55,708 bases of DNA from Candidatus Freyarchaeota archaeon. GTDB taxonomy: Archaea > Asgardarchaeota > Jordiarchaeia > Jordiarchaeales > Jordiarchaeaceae. Within the stretch, counting starts at the first letter, position 1, and every line of letters begins with the position of its first letter. The translations under genes and the position numbers were made by a program. The stretch spans positions 1 to 55,708 of the forward strand of contig JAUQZE010000038.1 of the NCBI GenBank assembly GCA_030587365.1, in the 5' to 3' direction. The notes under the pieces are model-generated. The model did no database searches. It saw nothing but the letters and a program-made list of their open reading frames with translations, and was not told where the DNA came from. Below are positions 33,428 through 42,186 of this stretch, piece by piece.

Positions 33428-33832
33428 TTGAGCGAAGAGAGTGAGATAGGAAAGCTGATTGAACTCGTGGAGCTGAACGTCGGCAACTGGAAACCCCTAG
33501 CGGTAGCCATAATCGACCTAAACTACAAGATTTGGGGCGAAAAGGGGAGCGTTCCCGGAGAGTACCTCAAATACTACGAAACCTTCCCCCTAAAAGGCTT
33601 ACACGTAGGGGACAGTATCAACAACAACTCCTCCTTCCTCATGAAGGTCACCGAGAAAACCGGAGTCATAGTCGTTATGCAAGACCCCCACATATCCCGG
33701 CTCGCCGCAATAAACCTCAGAGGCAGGCTCAACGCCCTGTCACCGTTCTACACTCTCGAAAAACTCGTTAAGGAAAAAGACAAAAAAACCAAACTTGACG
33801 AAATGCGAAAAAGAGAAGAAAAAGTGTGGTAG
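33428..33832 (+). CDS. Roadblock-like soluble protein, cassette B
   Basis: 134 residues from TTG 33428, the start shared by all three paralogues (MSE...). It has the same core as the gene at 19633: LIELVELNVGNWKPLAVAII, YKIWGEKGSVPGEYLKYYE, LHVGDSINNNSSFLMKVTEK, TGVIVVMQDPHISRLAAINL and a charged C-terminal helix KLDEMRKREEKVW. Its stop lies inside the next gene's start (7-bp overlap), so translation is coupled to the membrane protein. It is nearly identical to cassette C, showing recent duplication. Confidence 0.72.
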   Translation: MSEESEIGKLIELVELNVGNWKPLAVAIIDLNYKIWGEKGSVPGEYLKYYETFPLKGLHVGDSINNNSSFLMKVTEKTGVIVVMQDPHISRLAAINLRGRLNALSPFYTLEKLVKEKDKKTKLDEMRKREEKVW

Positions 33833-34649
33833 AATTGACACTATCCACTATGAATACCGGGCTTTACGAACCGTTAATCTATCTAATAAGTGCCATCCTT
33901 CTCGCAGCCTGCGCGGTTTACCTTGTTAGGCGCTATTTTGAAAAGCGGGAAAAAATCACTTGGCTCTTCATAGTATTCTTCGGCTGGATTGCATTAGTTT
34001 TCACCATTTTGTTATTGTCTATTACAGACATTATACTATTGAACGTATCTCTGGGTACCTATACACGTTATTAATTGCCGCAGGACTCGTAGCTACAATT
34101 GGACTAGTAATGTTAGGATATAGAGCAATTTACCTGCTTCCCGCAGTAGTTGTGTTGATTGCATTCATCCTTTATCTGAATTTGCTATCAAGCTATAATA
34201 ATAATATAATTTCATTCCAGATCTTTTGGATTACCTTTACGGGCCATTTTCTAGGGGATCCCTGGTTCATAACTCTGAAAAACCTGTTTCCAAACGCTTT
34301 CGGTCAACGGAACCCAATTGTGATGCTACTGGACCTATTTTATGATCCAACACCACTAGTACTTTTTAACCCCCCAATAATCGTATTATCCCTCTGCGAG
34401 ATCGCAATTGCAATTCCGACGACTATTATCTTCTACTATTTAGCCTGGACAAACAGGAGCGGCAGGTCGCTAGGATTCGCATTATTCATTACAATGCTTA
34501 TCTTATGGGGCTTTATGGCGGCTGAAGGAATAGATGCACGATCCCTTCCGGTGTTAAGTTTGCTACTTCTAGCAAATATGTTCCTAGCTCTGGGCATTTT
34601 TGGAATCTACGACAGGCTAATGAAAAAGGAACCCAAAAAGAGCAGGTGA
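33826..34649 (+). pseudogene. Seven-helix membrane protein, cassette B, one frameshift
   Basis: GTG 33826 overlaps the Roadblock-like stop. The first frame gives MNTGLYEPLIYLISAILLAAC and two helices, then runs out of homology after LLNVSLG and stops at 34072-34074. The homologous continuation (YTLLIAAGLVATIGLVML, then five more helices and YYLAWTNRSGRSLGFALF) is in another frame from about 34045 to 34649. A one-base loss near 34040-34060 explains this. It is either a true pseudogene or a sequencing error; the rest of the protein is well kept, which favours a very recent or artefactual change. Confidence 0.72.
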
Positions 34650-34684
34650 AGGGAAAAAAAATAAAACCGCACCCTCTTTTCTTT

Positions 34685-34854
34685 TTTTGGGCGATGTTTT
34701 TATGCGCGGCTTTAGCTTAAAATTTCTTTATACTATTCGTCAATTAACTAAAATCTCCAATTTTTTCGCTATTTACAGAATTTATAGACAGAAAAAAATA
34801 TAATACTTTTATTTATCATTTATTTTATTGACGACATATGTGGGGTATGTCCTT
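34685..34854 (+). repeat. Duplicated upstream region, copy 2
   Basis: Second copy of the promoter/5' UTR block described at 33260, again ending at a TTG start (34855). Together with the coding parts it shows a tandem duplication of about 1.4 kb. Confidence 0.75.
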
Positions 34855-35259
34855 TTGAGCGAAGAAAGTGAGATAGGAAAGCTGATTGAACTCGTTGAGC
34901 TGAACGTCGGCAACTGGAAGCCCCTAGCGGTAGTCATAATAGACATAAACTACAAGATTTGGGGAGAAAAGGGAAGCGTCCCCGGAGAGTACCTAAAATA
35001 CTACGAAACCTTCCCCCTAAAAGGATTACACGTAGGAGACAGCATAAACAACAGTGCCTCCTTCCTCATGAAGGTCACTGAGAAAACCGGAGTCATAGTC
35101 GTCATGCAGGATCCCCACATATCAAGGCTCTCAGCAATAAACCTCAGAGGCCGGCTCAACGCCCTATCAGAATTCTACACTCTCGAAAAACTCATCAAGG
35201 AAATGGATAAAAAAACCAAACTTGACGAAATGCGAAAAAGAGAAGAGAAAGTGTGGTAG
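34855..35259 (+). CDS. Roadblock-like soluble protein, cassette C
   Basis: 134 residues, near-identical to cassette B with conservative changes (SINNSASFLMKVTEKTG, LSAINLRGRLNALSEFYTLE). The many silent changes against cassette B, with few protein changes, suggest selection keeps the protein. The stop overlaps the next gene's GTG by 7 bp, as in cassette B. Confidence 0.72.
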   Translation: MSEESEIGKLIELVELNVGNWKPLAVVIIDINYKIWGEKGSVPGEYLKYYETFPLKGLHVGDSINNSASFLMKVTEKTGVIVVMQDPHISRLSAINLRGRLNALSEFYTLEKLIKEMDKKTKLDEMRKREEKVW

Positions 35260-36086
35260 AATTGGCAGTATCCCTCAGTAGTATCGGTGTTTTTGAACTG
35301 TTAGTATATCTAACAATTGCCGTTATTAACTCGGTCTGCGCTTATCAGCTTGTTAGACACTATTTGAAAATGCGGGCAAAAATCACCTGGCTCTTCATCA
35401 CATTATTCGCCGTGATGGCAGTATGTTTCTTCGTTAACTTCCTAATTGGTACAGACATTCTATATCTTAATGTGAGAACGGCATTAACATACACGTTTTT
35501 AATCGTTGCAACAATCATAGCGGTCATAGGATCAGTAATGCTAGGAGTTAAGCAGCTCTACGCCCTCCCACTATTCGTTGCGGCAATCGCACTCTTCCAT
35601 CAAATTTCTTTGAATTCAAACTACACTACGACAGTAAATTCAATCCAGGCCTACTCATACGCACTTACCGGGCAAATCATAGGGGAACCCTGGTACATAA
35701 CTCTAAAATCAATATTTCCGAATTTCATTTTGCTAGGCCAACAAACTTCGACAATACTGAACTTACTTTTTGACCCACTAGCAATATCTACGCCCTCGGT
35801 ATTAGGTCTCTACCTTGCTGCAATCACAATTCCGACGACTGCTCTCTTCTACATTCTAGCCTGGAAAAACAGGAGCGGCAGATCTCTAGGATTCGCACTC
35901 GGCCTTACAACTTATATTCTAGTGGGCTTTCTGACTGCATCAACAGTACCAAGAGATTTGATGAATACTTTAATATTAATAGGGGCATTATTCTATGCTC
36001 TGGGAATCTTAGGAGCGTTCGACGGGCTAATGAAAAAGGAAGCGAAAAAAGAGCAGATAAAGAAGCAAAAAAGCAAAACCACATAA
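35253..36086 (+). CDS. Seven-helix membrane protein, cassette C
   Basis: 277 residues, intact. Seven predicted helices as in cassette A, but the first part has diverged (MVELAVSLSSIGVFELLVYLT). The loop between helices 5 and 6 is kept: LFYILAWKNRSGRSLGFALGLTTYI. The C-terminal tail is short and very basic (KKEAKKEQIKKQKSK), which places it in the cytosol by the positive-inside rule. While the soluble partners B and C are almost identical, the membrane proteins differ clearly, as expected if the membrane part senses different inputs. Confidence 0.75.
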   Translation: MVELAVSLSSIGVFELLVYLTIAVINSVCAYQLVRHYLKMRAKITWLFITLFAVMAVCFFVNFLIGTDILYLNVRTALTYTFLIVATIIAVIGSVMLGVKQLYALPLFVAAIALFHQISLNSNYTTTVNSIQAYSYALTGQIIGEPWYITLKSIFPNFILLGQQTSTILNLLFDPLAISTPSVLGLYLAAITIPTTALFYILAWKNRSGRSLGFALGLTTYILVGFLTASTVPRDLMNTLILIGALFYALGILGAFDGLMKKEAKKEQIKKQKSKTT

Positions 36087-36430
36087 ATTCCCGCTAGGTT
36101 CTCAACTGAGCCAAACTAAGTTCAATATTCGACAAACAACAATCCCCCTTCTTTTTTTCAAAAGCAGTTCAGCTAAATTTTTTACCCGCCTTTAGATAAT
36201 AATTGTATACTATCCTTTCTTGGTAGCGAGAAGTCCTCCTATTTCCTGTTCTAGCTTCTTTGGGACTTAATCCGCTGGTAGTGCCTTTATGGGTATTCTG
36301 TGCATTTGAAACCCGAGCTTTTTATCAACTAAACAACCATTTAAAGAGGCTATGATATACTTTATGTACAGGTTCTGGCATAGGAAATGCGTCTAATATT
36401 TTTAATTTTTCTGCAAGTTACTTTTATGTT
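36087..36430. other. Intergenic region, nothing recognised
   Basis: 344 bp between the cassette C membrane gene and the convergent nucleotidyltransferase. It is AT-rich with a T-run near 36151-36160 that could end transcription. I see no gene or RNA. Confidence 0.4.
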
Positions 36431-37507
36431 TTATACACTTATCTTTAGTACTTGTTTGTAGTATTTTTTTCCCGGAATGTGGGTTAGAGTGATTTGGTGG
36501 AATGCTTTTTGGGGTGTTTGAATTTTTTCCAGAATTCCTTCCACTATTACTTCTTCGTCTTTTCTGACTTGCATTTTGTACTCTTCTACGTATGTGATTA
36601 CTCTTTCTATGTCGTCTGCCCTGTCTCCTTTGAGGAATTCTAAGATTTCTATAGGGTAGATTGCTGGTATGAAATAGGAGTCTTTGTCATCTTTGATTAA
36701 GGCTTTAGCCCTTGTCCATCCAACTCCCGTTATTCGGGTATCGGGGTGATACTCGTTTTTTATTTCATTCCACGCCCTGACTGGTTCAAACTCTATCTTA
36801 ACTCTTCTCCCCAGCTCCTCTGAGTCATGAAACGCGTAGATACTTTTTCTCTTCTCGTACCACGCATATTCTTTTAGTGTGTAGTTTTCAAATCGCCAAT
36901 TCTTTTGCTCCACCCTCTCATCAAAAAAATCAAACTCGTTCTTAAGAAGACCGTCCCTATCGCTGTAAAAATCGTTTAGAACCTCCACAAGCTCAGCGAC
37001 TTTCTCACGGCCGTAAATAACGTAATCCAGATCACTGTATTCCAGATTGTAAAAACCGTGCAGAAGAGAGCCGAAGACACCGAAGTCTGAGAGCTTAAGC
37101 TTCGAATGGTCTAAAATCAGGTCGAGAACCTTCATTAAGGCTTTCATTAAACTATCCTTAGGCTCTTTTCCCAGAATTTCTTCTAGTTTCTTGTCCGGTT
37201 TTCTGAGTTCTCCTATTTGATTCTCTTTCATTCCTACCAGTAGGCGTTGGAGAGGTTCAGAGAAAACTTGGTATTGAGGATAATTTTCCTGAACGAATCT
37301 GAGACCTCCGTCCGCGTAGAACTTGTAATACTTTACGGGAAGACCTGTTCGAACAGCTTTGGACTCCGCCGCCGCCTGATAAATGGTTTCGGGGGCGTAC
37401 TCTACATCGCATATACAAGCGTTTTGTGGATGATCATAACCGTAAACTCTGAAGATAATACCCTCTCGTGAAATGGGAGCGTCCTTATCTCTTACTTTTA
37501 GAACCAT
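36431..37507 (-). CDS. Nucleotidyltransferase-domain protein 1 (COG1665-like)
   Basis: 358 residues. The N-terminus (REGIIFRVYGYDHPQNACICDVEYAPE) resembles the second nucleotidyltransferase here and is a family-specific domain. The catalytic part is FGVFGSLLHGFYNLEYSDLDYVIYG (about 145-169): the GS motif and D-x-D of the polymerase-beta nucleotidyltransferase superfamily. Residues after 200 are family-specific and end in a small beta domain (EVIVEGILEKIQTPQKAFHQI). It is the third gene of the PSTK operon, 55 bp after the second. The substrate is unknown; a tRNA- or nucleotide-linked role fits the context. Confidence 0.75.
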   Translation of the reverse strand: MVLKVRDKDAPISREGIIFRVYGYDHPQNACICDVEYAPETIYQAAAESKAVRTGLPVKYYKFYADGGLRFVQENYPQYQVFSEPLQRLLVGMKENQIGELRKPDKKLEEILGKEPKDSLMKALMKVLDLILDHSKLKLSDFGVFGSLLHGFYNLEYSDLDYVIYGREKVAELVEVLNDFYSDRDGLLKNEFDFFDERVEQKNWRFENYTLKEYAWYEKRKSIYAFHDSEELGRRVKIEFEPVRAWNEIKNEYHPDTRITGVGWTRAKALIKDDKDSYFIPAIYPIEILEFLKGDRADDIERVITYVEEYKMQVRKDEEVIVEGILEKIQTPQKAFHQITLTHIPGKKYYKQVLKISV

Positions 37508-37562
37508 ACGTGAATCTCCCTCTTAAAATAAGAATTCATTCAGTATAAAATGGGTTTTGTTG

Positions 37563-38633
37563 CTAGATTCCTAAATAGGTTAACTTAGTTTTTTTGAAAG
37601 AGTCTGGTGTAGGTAACTTGTTTGTCGGCCAGAGGTACTCTTCCCCTTTTCCTGATCCTACTACTATTCGATACTCTTTTTTACCGGAAGTTAAATTCTC
37701 TTCTTTTTCAAGCATGCCTTTGACTTTTATTTCTTCTCCTACACTTGCGAAATCTCGGAACTGCCCAATCATGCTCACAATTCTTTTGGGTTCTTCCCCC
37801 TTCCTTATTTGTTTTGACTTGCAGTTATCAACTTCGTAGACCGAGGGGCGGAACACCGACTCATTGTTGTTTACCACCCGGCAAATGGCTTCAACAGGTT
37901 TTATAGCTTTGTACCTGTATTGGCCAAATTTTTCGGTTATCTCTTCTATTTTTCGGATAGCATTAATTACGAATCGACTGCCCTGGTATACGCCTCTGTT
38001 TTGCCTTATCGGGTCGAATTCATCTGCTTCAAGGATTGAGACCTCGCCCCTAGTGGCTAAATTGTGAAAAGCTTCTTTGACCTTTCTGAAGTTCTCTGAT
38101 CCATAAACCGCGATGTCGATGTCGCTCTGGTAGTTGTGCATCTGAAGAGAAATGGAGCCATGTATGCCTAAATCCTCTATTGATGCTCCAGACTCTTTGG
38201 AGAGCATACCTATGACTTCTACTGCCTTTCTTTCGAGTTCATCATGGTCTTCCTTTCTTAGAAGGAATTGTAAGCATTCGTTGGGTACATAAACGGTTTT
38301 TATATGGTCTTTGGGGACGGTGACCAACTCTTTTCCAATGTAGGGATTAAAGTACACCGCGTCGGGAATAATTTTTCTCAGAGACGAGATGAAAGAACTG
38401 TAAATTTTGGGAGAGTAGAGTTTCTCCGGCCGTGCCAGTGGAACGCCCCCCAACACCCACTCATAGGGCAGCCAAGGAACATCAAAACGGTCTTGCAGGT
38501 CTTTGGGAATGTACTTGATGAAGGCGATTACCCTATCTTCTGGATGAACGTATCCTATGGTATAAAAAATAAATCCCTCCTTTGTGAGGATAGCATCGCC
38601 GTCTCTGGGTATCCAATCAGAGATTTTCACCAT
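37563..38633 (-). CDS. Nucleotidyltransferase-domain protein 2 (COG1665-like)
   Basis: 356 residues from ATG 38633, which overlaps the PSTK stop (TGATG); an upstream in-frame start would lie inside PSTK. It begins MVKISDWIPRDGDAIL and has the shared N-terminal pattern TKEGFIFYTIGYVHPEDRVIAFIKY. The catalytic motif is LGIHGSISLQMHNYQSDIDIAVYG (GS...DxD). The C-terminal beta segment (EEIKVKGMLEKEENLTSGKKEY) also matches its paralogue. Direct translational coupling to a tRNA(Sec) kinase suggests a shared process. Confidence 0.77.
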   Translation of the reverse strand: MVKISDWIPRDGDAILTKEGFIFYTIGYVHPEDRVIAFIKYIPKDLQDRFDVPWLPYEWVLGGVPLARPEKLYSPKIYSSFISSLRKIIPDAVYFNPYIGKELVTVPKDHIKTVYVPNECLQFLLRKEDHDELERKAVEVIGMLSKESGASIEDLGIHGSISLQMHNYQSDIDIAVYGSENFRKVKEAFHNLATRGEVSILEADEFDPIRQNRGVYQGSRFVINAIRKIEEITEKFGQYRYKAIKPVEAICRVVNNNESVFRPSVYEVDNCKSKQIRKGEEPKRIVSMIGQFRDFASVGEEIKVKGMLEKEENLTSGKKEYRIVVGSGKGEEYLWPTNKLPTPDSFKKTKLTYLGI

Positions 38634-39394
38634 CAACCACACTCTTTCTTTATTCTTTTTAAAAACGCACATTCAGCCTGAGCTGGGCTCAGATTCCTTT
38701 CCACGGCTTCCTTCACAAAGCTTTTCCTCATAGAGCTCAAACGCCGCGCCAGCGACTTATCGCCTCTCTCAACCATTATTTCTCCAATGATTCTACGTGT
38801 AAGACGATCAATCTCCTCCGATTTACCCGACTCATAATCCGAGGGCTTGACTTTAACCCTCTTTTGAGACTTCAATCCTTCAATTTTTTGAAGAATGGTT
38901 TTCACAGCATCTTCCAATGGTTCTTGGGATGTGTCTATGGAAGCGATCGGCTGGTCCCATCTGTATTTTTTACCGGGAACATCGAACCGGTCATTTATTC
39001 TGAGGATAACTTCGGGCGGAATGGGTTCGCCGCGTTCCTTATTCCATTTTAGAGCAAAATCCAGAGGAGCGTGCACGTATACTATGGCGTATTCTACTTT
39101 GTTCTTCTTCGCAATTTCTATGAGGTCCCGCCGCATGGCGTTATAATAGTTTGTATCATCACTGATTACATTTTTGCTCTTCGCAAGCAAGTAGTTTATG
39201 ATGTGGAGTGTTGTCTCCCTTATGAAGGATTCACGCTCTGGGTCAAACCGCTCCTCGTGCGCCGGGATGAGGCGGCGGATGTCGTCGGAACCTATAACAA
39301 ATGTGGAATTATTTTTTTTATCGAGTTCAACTGCCAGTCTTCTTGCAATTAGGGTCTTCCCGACACTCGGTATACCGCAAAAGATTATGAGCAA
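38633..39394 (-). CDS. pstK: O-phosphoseryl-tRNA(Sec) kinase (PSTK)
   Basis: 253 residues, the usual archaeal length. It phosphorylates Ser-tRNA(Sec) to Sep-tRNA(Sec) with ATP. The P-loop is GIPSVGKT (6-13), followed by FVIGSDDIRRLIP, the Walker B-like VISDDTNYYNAMRRDL (about 75-90), and the lid with KWNKERGEPIPPEVILRIN. The C-terminal helical domain (RLTRRIIGEIMVERGDKSLAR, then LSSMRKSFVKEAVE) is the tRNA-binding part. It leads an operon with two nucleotidyltransferases and is about 7 kb from selB-spcS. Confidence 0.93.
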   Translation of the reverse strand: MLIIFCGIPSVGKTLIARRLAVELDKKNNSTFVIGSDDIRRLIPAHEERFDPERESFIRETTLHIINYLLAKSKNVISDDTNYYNAMRRDLIEIAKKNKVEYAIVYVHAPLDFALKWNKERGEPIPPEVILRINDRFDVPGKKYRWDQPIASIDTSQEPLEDAVKTILQKIEGLKSQKRVKVKPSDYESGKSEEIDRLTRRIIGEIMVERGDKSLARRLSSMRKSFVKEAVERNLSPAQAECAFLKRIKKECG

Positions 39395-39651
39395 GACGCT
39401 GTCATCACCATTCGAATTATTTGCTCCATCCTAACATAAGGTAATTTTCCATTCGATTATAAAAGTAATCTGCCCTAGCTCCAAACATTTTTTTAAGAAG
39501 AGAATCAAAAGCTATCATCAACAAACATGGTATAATTTGAACTAACAACAAAAAAATTGGTTAAAAATTCTCTTTTTGGATTTTGCCATAGATTTAATAA
39601 TTCTGATTACGTTTTTTAATTCAAATAATTCGATTTCCTGGAGGTTGTGGT

Positions 39652-41019
39652 TTGAAGGTCCCAGTAGCTTTGACAATCGCGGGCTCTGATTCGGGTGGGG
39701 GCGCAGGCATTCAGGCGGATCTCAAAACATTCGCAGCTTTGGGCGTTCATGGAACATGTGCGGTTACAGCTGTTACTGCCCAGAATACGCTTTACGTGCG
39801 GGACATTATTTCTATTCCCCCAGAAATTGTAATGGCCCAAATCGACGTCGTGATCGAGGATATAGGAGTGGATGCAGCCAAAACAGGAATGCTTTACGAA
39901 CCAGAAGTCATAGAATTGATCTGCAACGAACAGAATGAACATGGTTTCCCCCTTGTTGTGGATCCGGTAATCTGGGCAGGCTCAGGTGACAGACTAGTCA
40001 CCCCTGCAGCCGAAAAGACAATAGTAAAAAACCTGGTTCCATTATCTCAGGTAGTTACTCCAAACATCACTGAAGCCTCTATAATAGCTGACACGATGAT
40101 TAATTCGGTTAAGGATATGGAGGAGGCGGCGCGTGTTATCTCCACCCTCGGCCCAGAAGTCGTGGTGATTAAGGGAGGACACTTGGAAGCTACTGGTGCC
40201 ACGGTCGTGGATGTAATGTTTCACGGAGGAGAGATAACGCAGTTCAAGAAGCCCCGGATTGAAGAACCAGGCACTCATGGGAGTGGCTGCAGTTTTTCCG
40301 CCGCTATCGCAGCACACATAGCTAAGGGTTTCGAGTCTGTAGAGGCGGTGTCCCACGCGGAAAAGTTTATTGATGTGGCAGTTGGAAATCCAGTAATGGT
40401 GGGGGGAGGAAGAAAACCAGTCAACCCCATTTTCTGGCTTGAAATCGATGCCGAGAGGTGGAGAGTAATCAAGGATTTGGATGAAGCGGTAAGGATGATA
40501 GAGTCCACGGAGAATTTTGGAGAATTCATCCCAGAAGTGTGTACAAACATCGGAATGGCTCTGCCCACCGCCAAAAGCGTAGAGGACATCGCAGCAGTAG
40601 AAGGTAGAATAATGAATTATCAGGGGAAAGCGAAACCCTTAGGGAGCATCAGGTTCGGAACCTCAAGCCACATATCGCGAATCATCCTCGCAACAATGGG
40701 GCATGACCCCTCTATGAGGGCTGCTATTAACATAAAATATTCCGAGGAGATAATCAAGGCCTGTATGGAGCTTGACCTAATAGTTTCGACCTTCAACAGA
40801 AGCGAAGAGCCAGAAGAAGTTAAAAAACAGGAAGGACAAAGTTTACCGTGGGGAATCGAGAGAGCTATCGCATCCATCGGCAAGGTCCCAGACGTAATAT
40901 TCGACCGGGGCGGAATCGGCAAGGAGGCTATGGTACGAATACTAGCACCCACAGCCAAAGAAGCAGTAGAAAAAACTATCAAAATAATACAAAAAACAAG
41001 AAGGAAGCTAACACATTAA
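39652..41019 (+). CDS. thiDN: ThiD-ThiN fusion, HMP-P kinase / thiamine-phosphate synthase
   Basis: 455 residues, TTG start. Residues 1-260 are ThiD: ALTIAGSDSGGGAGIQADLKTF (5-26), TGMLYEPEVIELI, VVDPVIWAGSGDRLV and EEPGTHGSGCSFSAAIAA (ribokinase-like anion hole, about 203-220). It phosphorylates hydroxymethylpyrimidine (phosphate). Residues 270-450 are ThiN: CTNIGMALPTAKSVEDIAAVEGR, FGTSSHISRIILATM and ILAPTAKEAVEK. ThiN replaces ThiE in joining pyrimidine and thiazole phosphates. No other thiamine gene or riboswitch is nearby. Confidence 0.93.
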   Translation: MKVPVALTIAGSDSGGGAGIQADLKTFAALGVHGTCAVTAVTAQNTLYVRDIISIPPEIVMAQIDVVIEDIGVDAAKTGMLYEPEVIELICNEQNEHGFPLVVDPVIWAGSGDRLVTPAAEKTIVKNLVPLSQVVTPNITEASIIADTMINSVKDMEEAARVISTLGPEVVVIKGGHLEATGATVVDVMFHGGEITQFKKPRIEEPGTHGSGCSFSAAIAAHIAKGFESVEAVSHAEKFIDVAVGNPVMVGGGRKPVNPIFWLEIDAERWRVIKDLDEAVRMIESTENFGEFIPEVCTNIGMALPTAKSVEDIAAVEGRIMNYQGKAKPLGSIRFGTSSHISRIILATMGHDPSMRAAINIKYSEEIIKACMELDLIVSTFNRSEEPEEVKKQEGQSLPWGIERAIASIGKVPDVIFDRGGIGKEAMVRILAPTAKEAVEKTIKIIQKTRRKLTH

Positions 41020-41096
41020 GCCCAATTGGCTCAGTTAAAAGATGCTAAATAAAAACAGGCTAAATCGGCGTAGGAAAAGTTTTGTTACTTGATCTT

Positions 41097-42044
41097 TTAG
41101 AGGTGAATCAGAGTTCCTGCCTCGCCTTTTAGTGCTTTTTCGCCCAATTCTAGTGAGGAGATTATTACCCTTTTTCCTCCCTCGGTAATAAATTTCACAG
41201 CGGCTTCGATTTTCGGCTTCATGCTTCCCCGTTCGAATTGTCCCTGCTCCAAGTATTCCCTTGCCTGCACTATACTCATCTCTTTGAGAAACTTCTGATT
41301 CGGTTTTCTAAAGTTTATGGCAACTCCCTGAATATCAGTGAGAATTAGGAGAGTACCCGCTCCTATGCTTGTAGCCAACCTCTCCGCTGTTGAATCTTTA
41401 TCTATCACTGCCTCAACTCCCTGAAGTGAACCATCTTCTTTTTGAATAACGGGTATTCCCCCTCCTCCGGATGCTATGACCACGACCCCCTCATCGTATA
41501 ATCTTTTTATGGTATCGATCTCCACGATGGATTCGGGTTTTGGAGAGGGGACTACTCTTCTATATCCTCGACCGGCGTCGTCCCTAAGAATCCAGCCTCT
41601 CTCTTTTTTCATTTTTTCGGCTTCCCAAACAGTGTAAAAGGAACCCACAAATTTTTCAGGGTTTTCAAATGCCGGATCATTTTTGTCAATCACAACCCGT
41701 GTTACAATGGTGATAACGGGAATACTTAGCCCCGCTTTACATAACTCATTCCACATTGTCTGTTGAATCATATACCCAATCATGCCCTGGCTCTCAGCCC
41801 CGAGCACGTCTAAGGGCATGGGCGGTAGGATATCTGAGCATCTCTCGTTTCTTATCAGGATGTCGCCTACCTGGGGGCCGTTTCCATGAGTTATTATAAT
41901 TTTGTATCCACCTTTAATCATCCGAACCAGGTACTCAGCGGTTCTCCTAACATTCTCAAACTGTTCCTCGGCGGTACCCCTATTCTTGTACTTAAGAATA
42001 GCGTTACCTCCCAGAGCTACACAAACTTTCTCCAACTCAAACAC
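41097..42044 (-). CDS. arcC: Carbamate kinase
   Basis: About 315 residues from GTG 42044 (an ATG at 42068 adds eight residues). It interconverts carbamoyl phosphate + ADP and carbamate + ATP. The amino-acid-kinase fold shows VCVALGGNAIL (N-terminal Gly-rich loop), IITHGNGPQVGDIL, GAESQGMIGYMIQQ, VPSPKPESI, VVIASGGGGIPVI (about 200-212), AVIDKDSTAERLA and LLILTDIQGVAINF. All segments of the family are in place. It is convergent with thiDN, with only 77 bp between. Confidence 0.94.
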   Translation of the reverse strand: MFELEKVCVALGGNAILKYKNRGTAEEQFENVRRTAEYLVRMIKGGYKIIITHGNGPQVGDILIRNERCSDILPPMPLDVLGAESQGMIGYMIQQTMWNELCKAGLSIPVITIVTRVVIDKNDPAFENPEKFVGSFYTVWEAEKMKKERGWILRDDAGRGYRRVVPSPKPESIVEIDTIKRLYDEGVVVIASGGGGIPVIQKEDGSLQGVEAVIDKDSTAERLATSIGAGTLLILTDIQGVAINFRKPNQKFLKEMSIVQAREYLEQGQFERGSMKPKIEAAVKFITEGGKRVIISSLELGEKALKGEAGTLIHL

Positions 42045-42186
42045 CCTCAAACTAGGAAAGAATTCCACCAGATAAGTTTTAACTTGGATTGCGTATTTTA
42101 AGAATAGTTCTTATATGGGTGGTATATTTTGTTTATAGGAAGTCTTATATCTTGTTCTATTTAGATTTGTTTTTTGAGGTTTTCTC

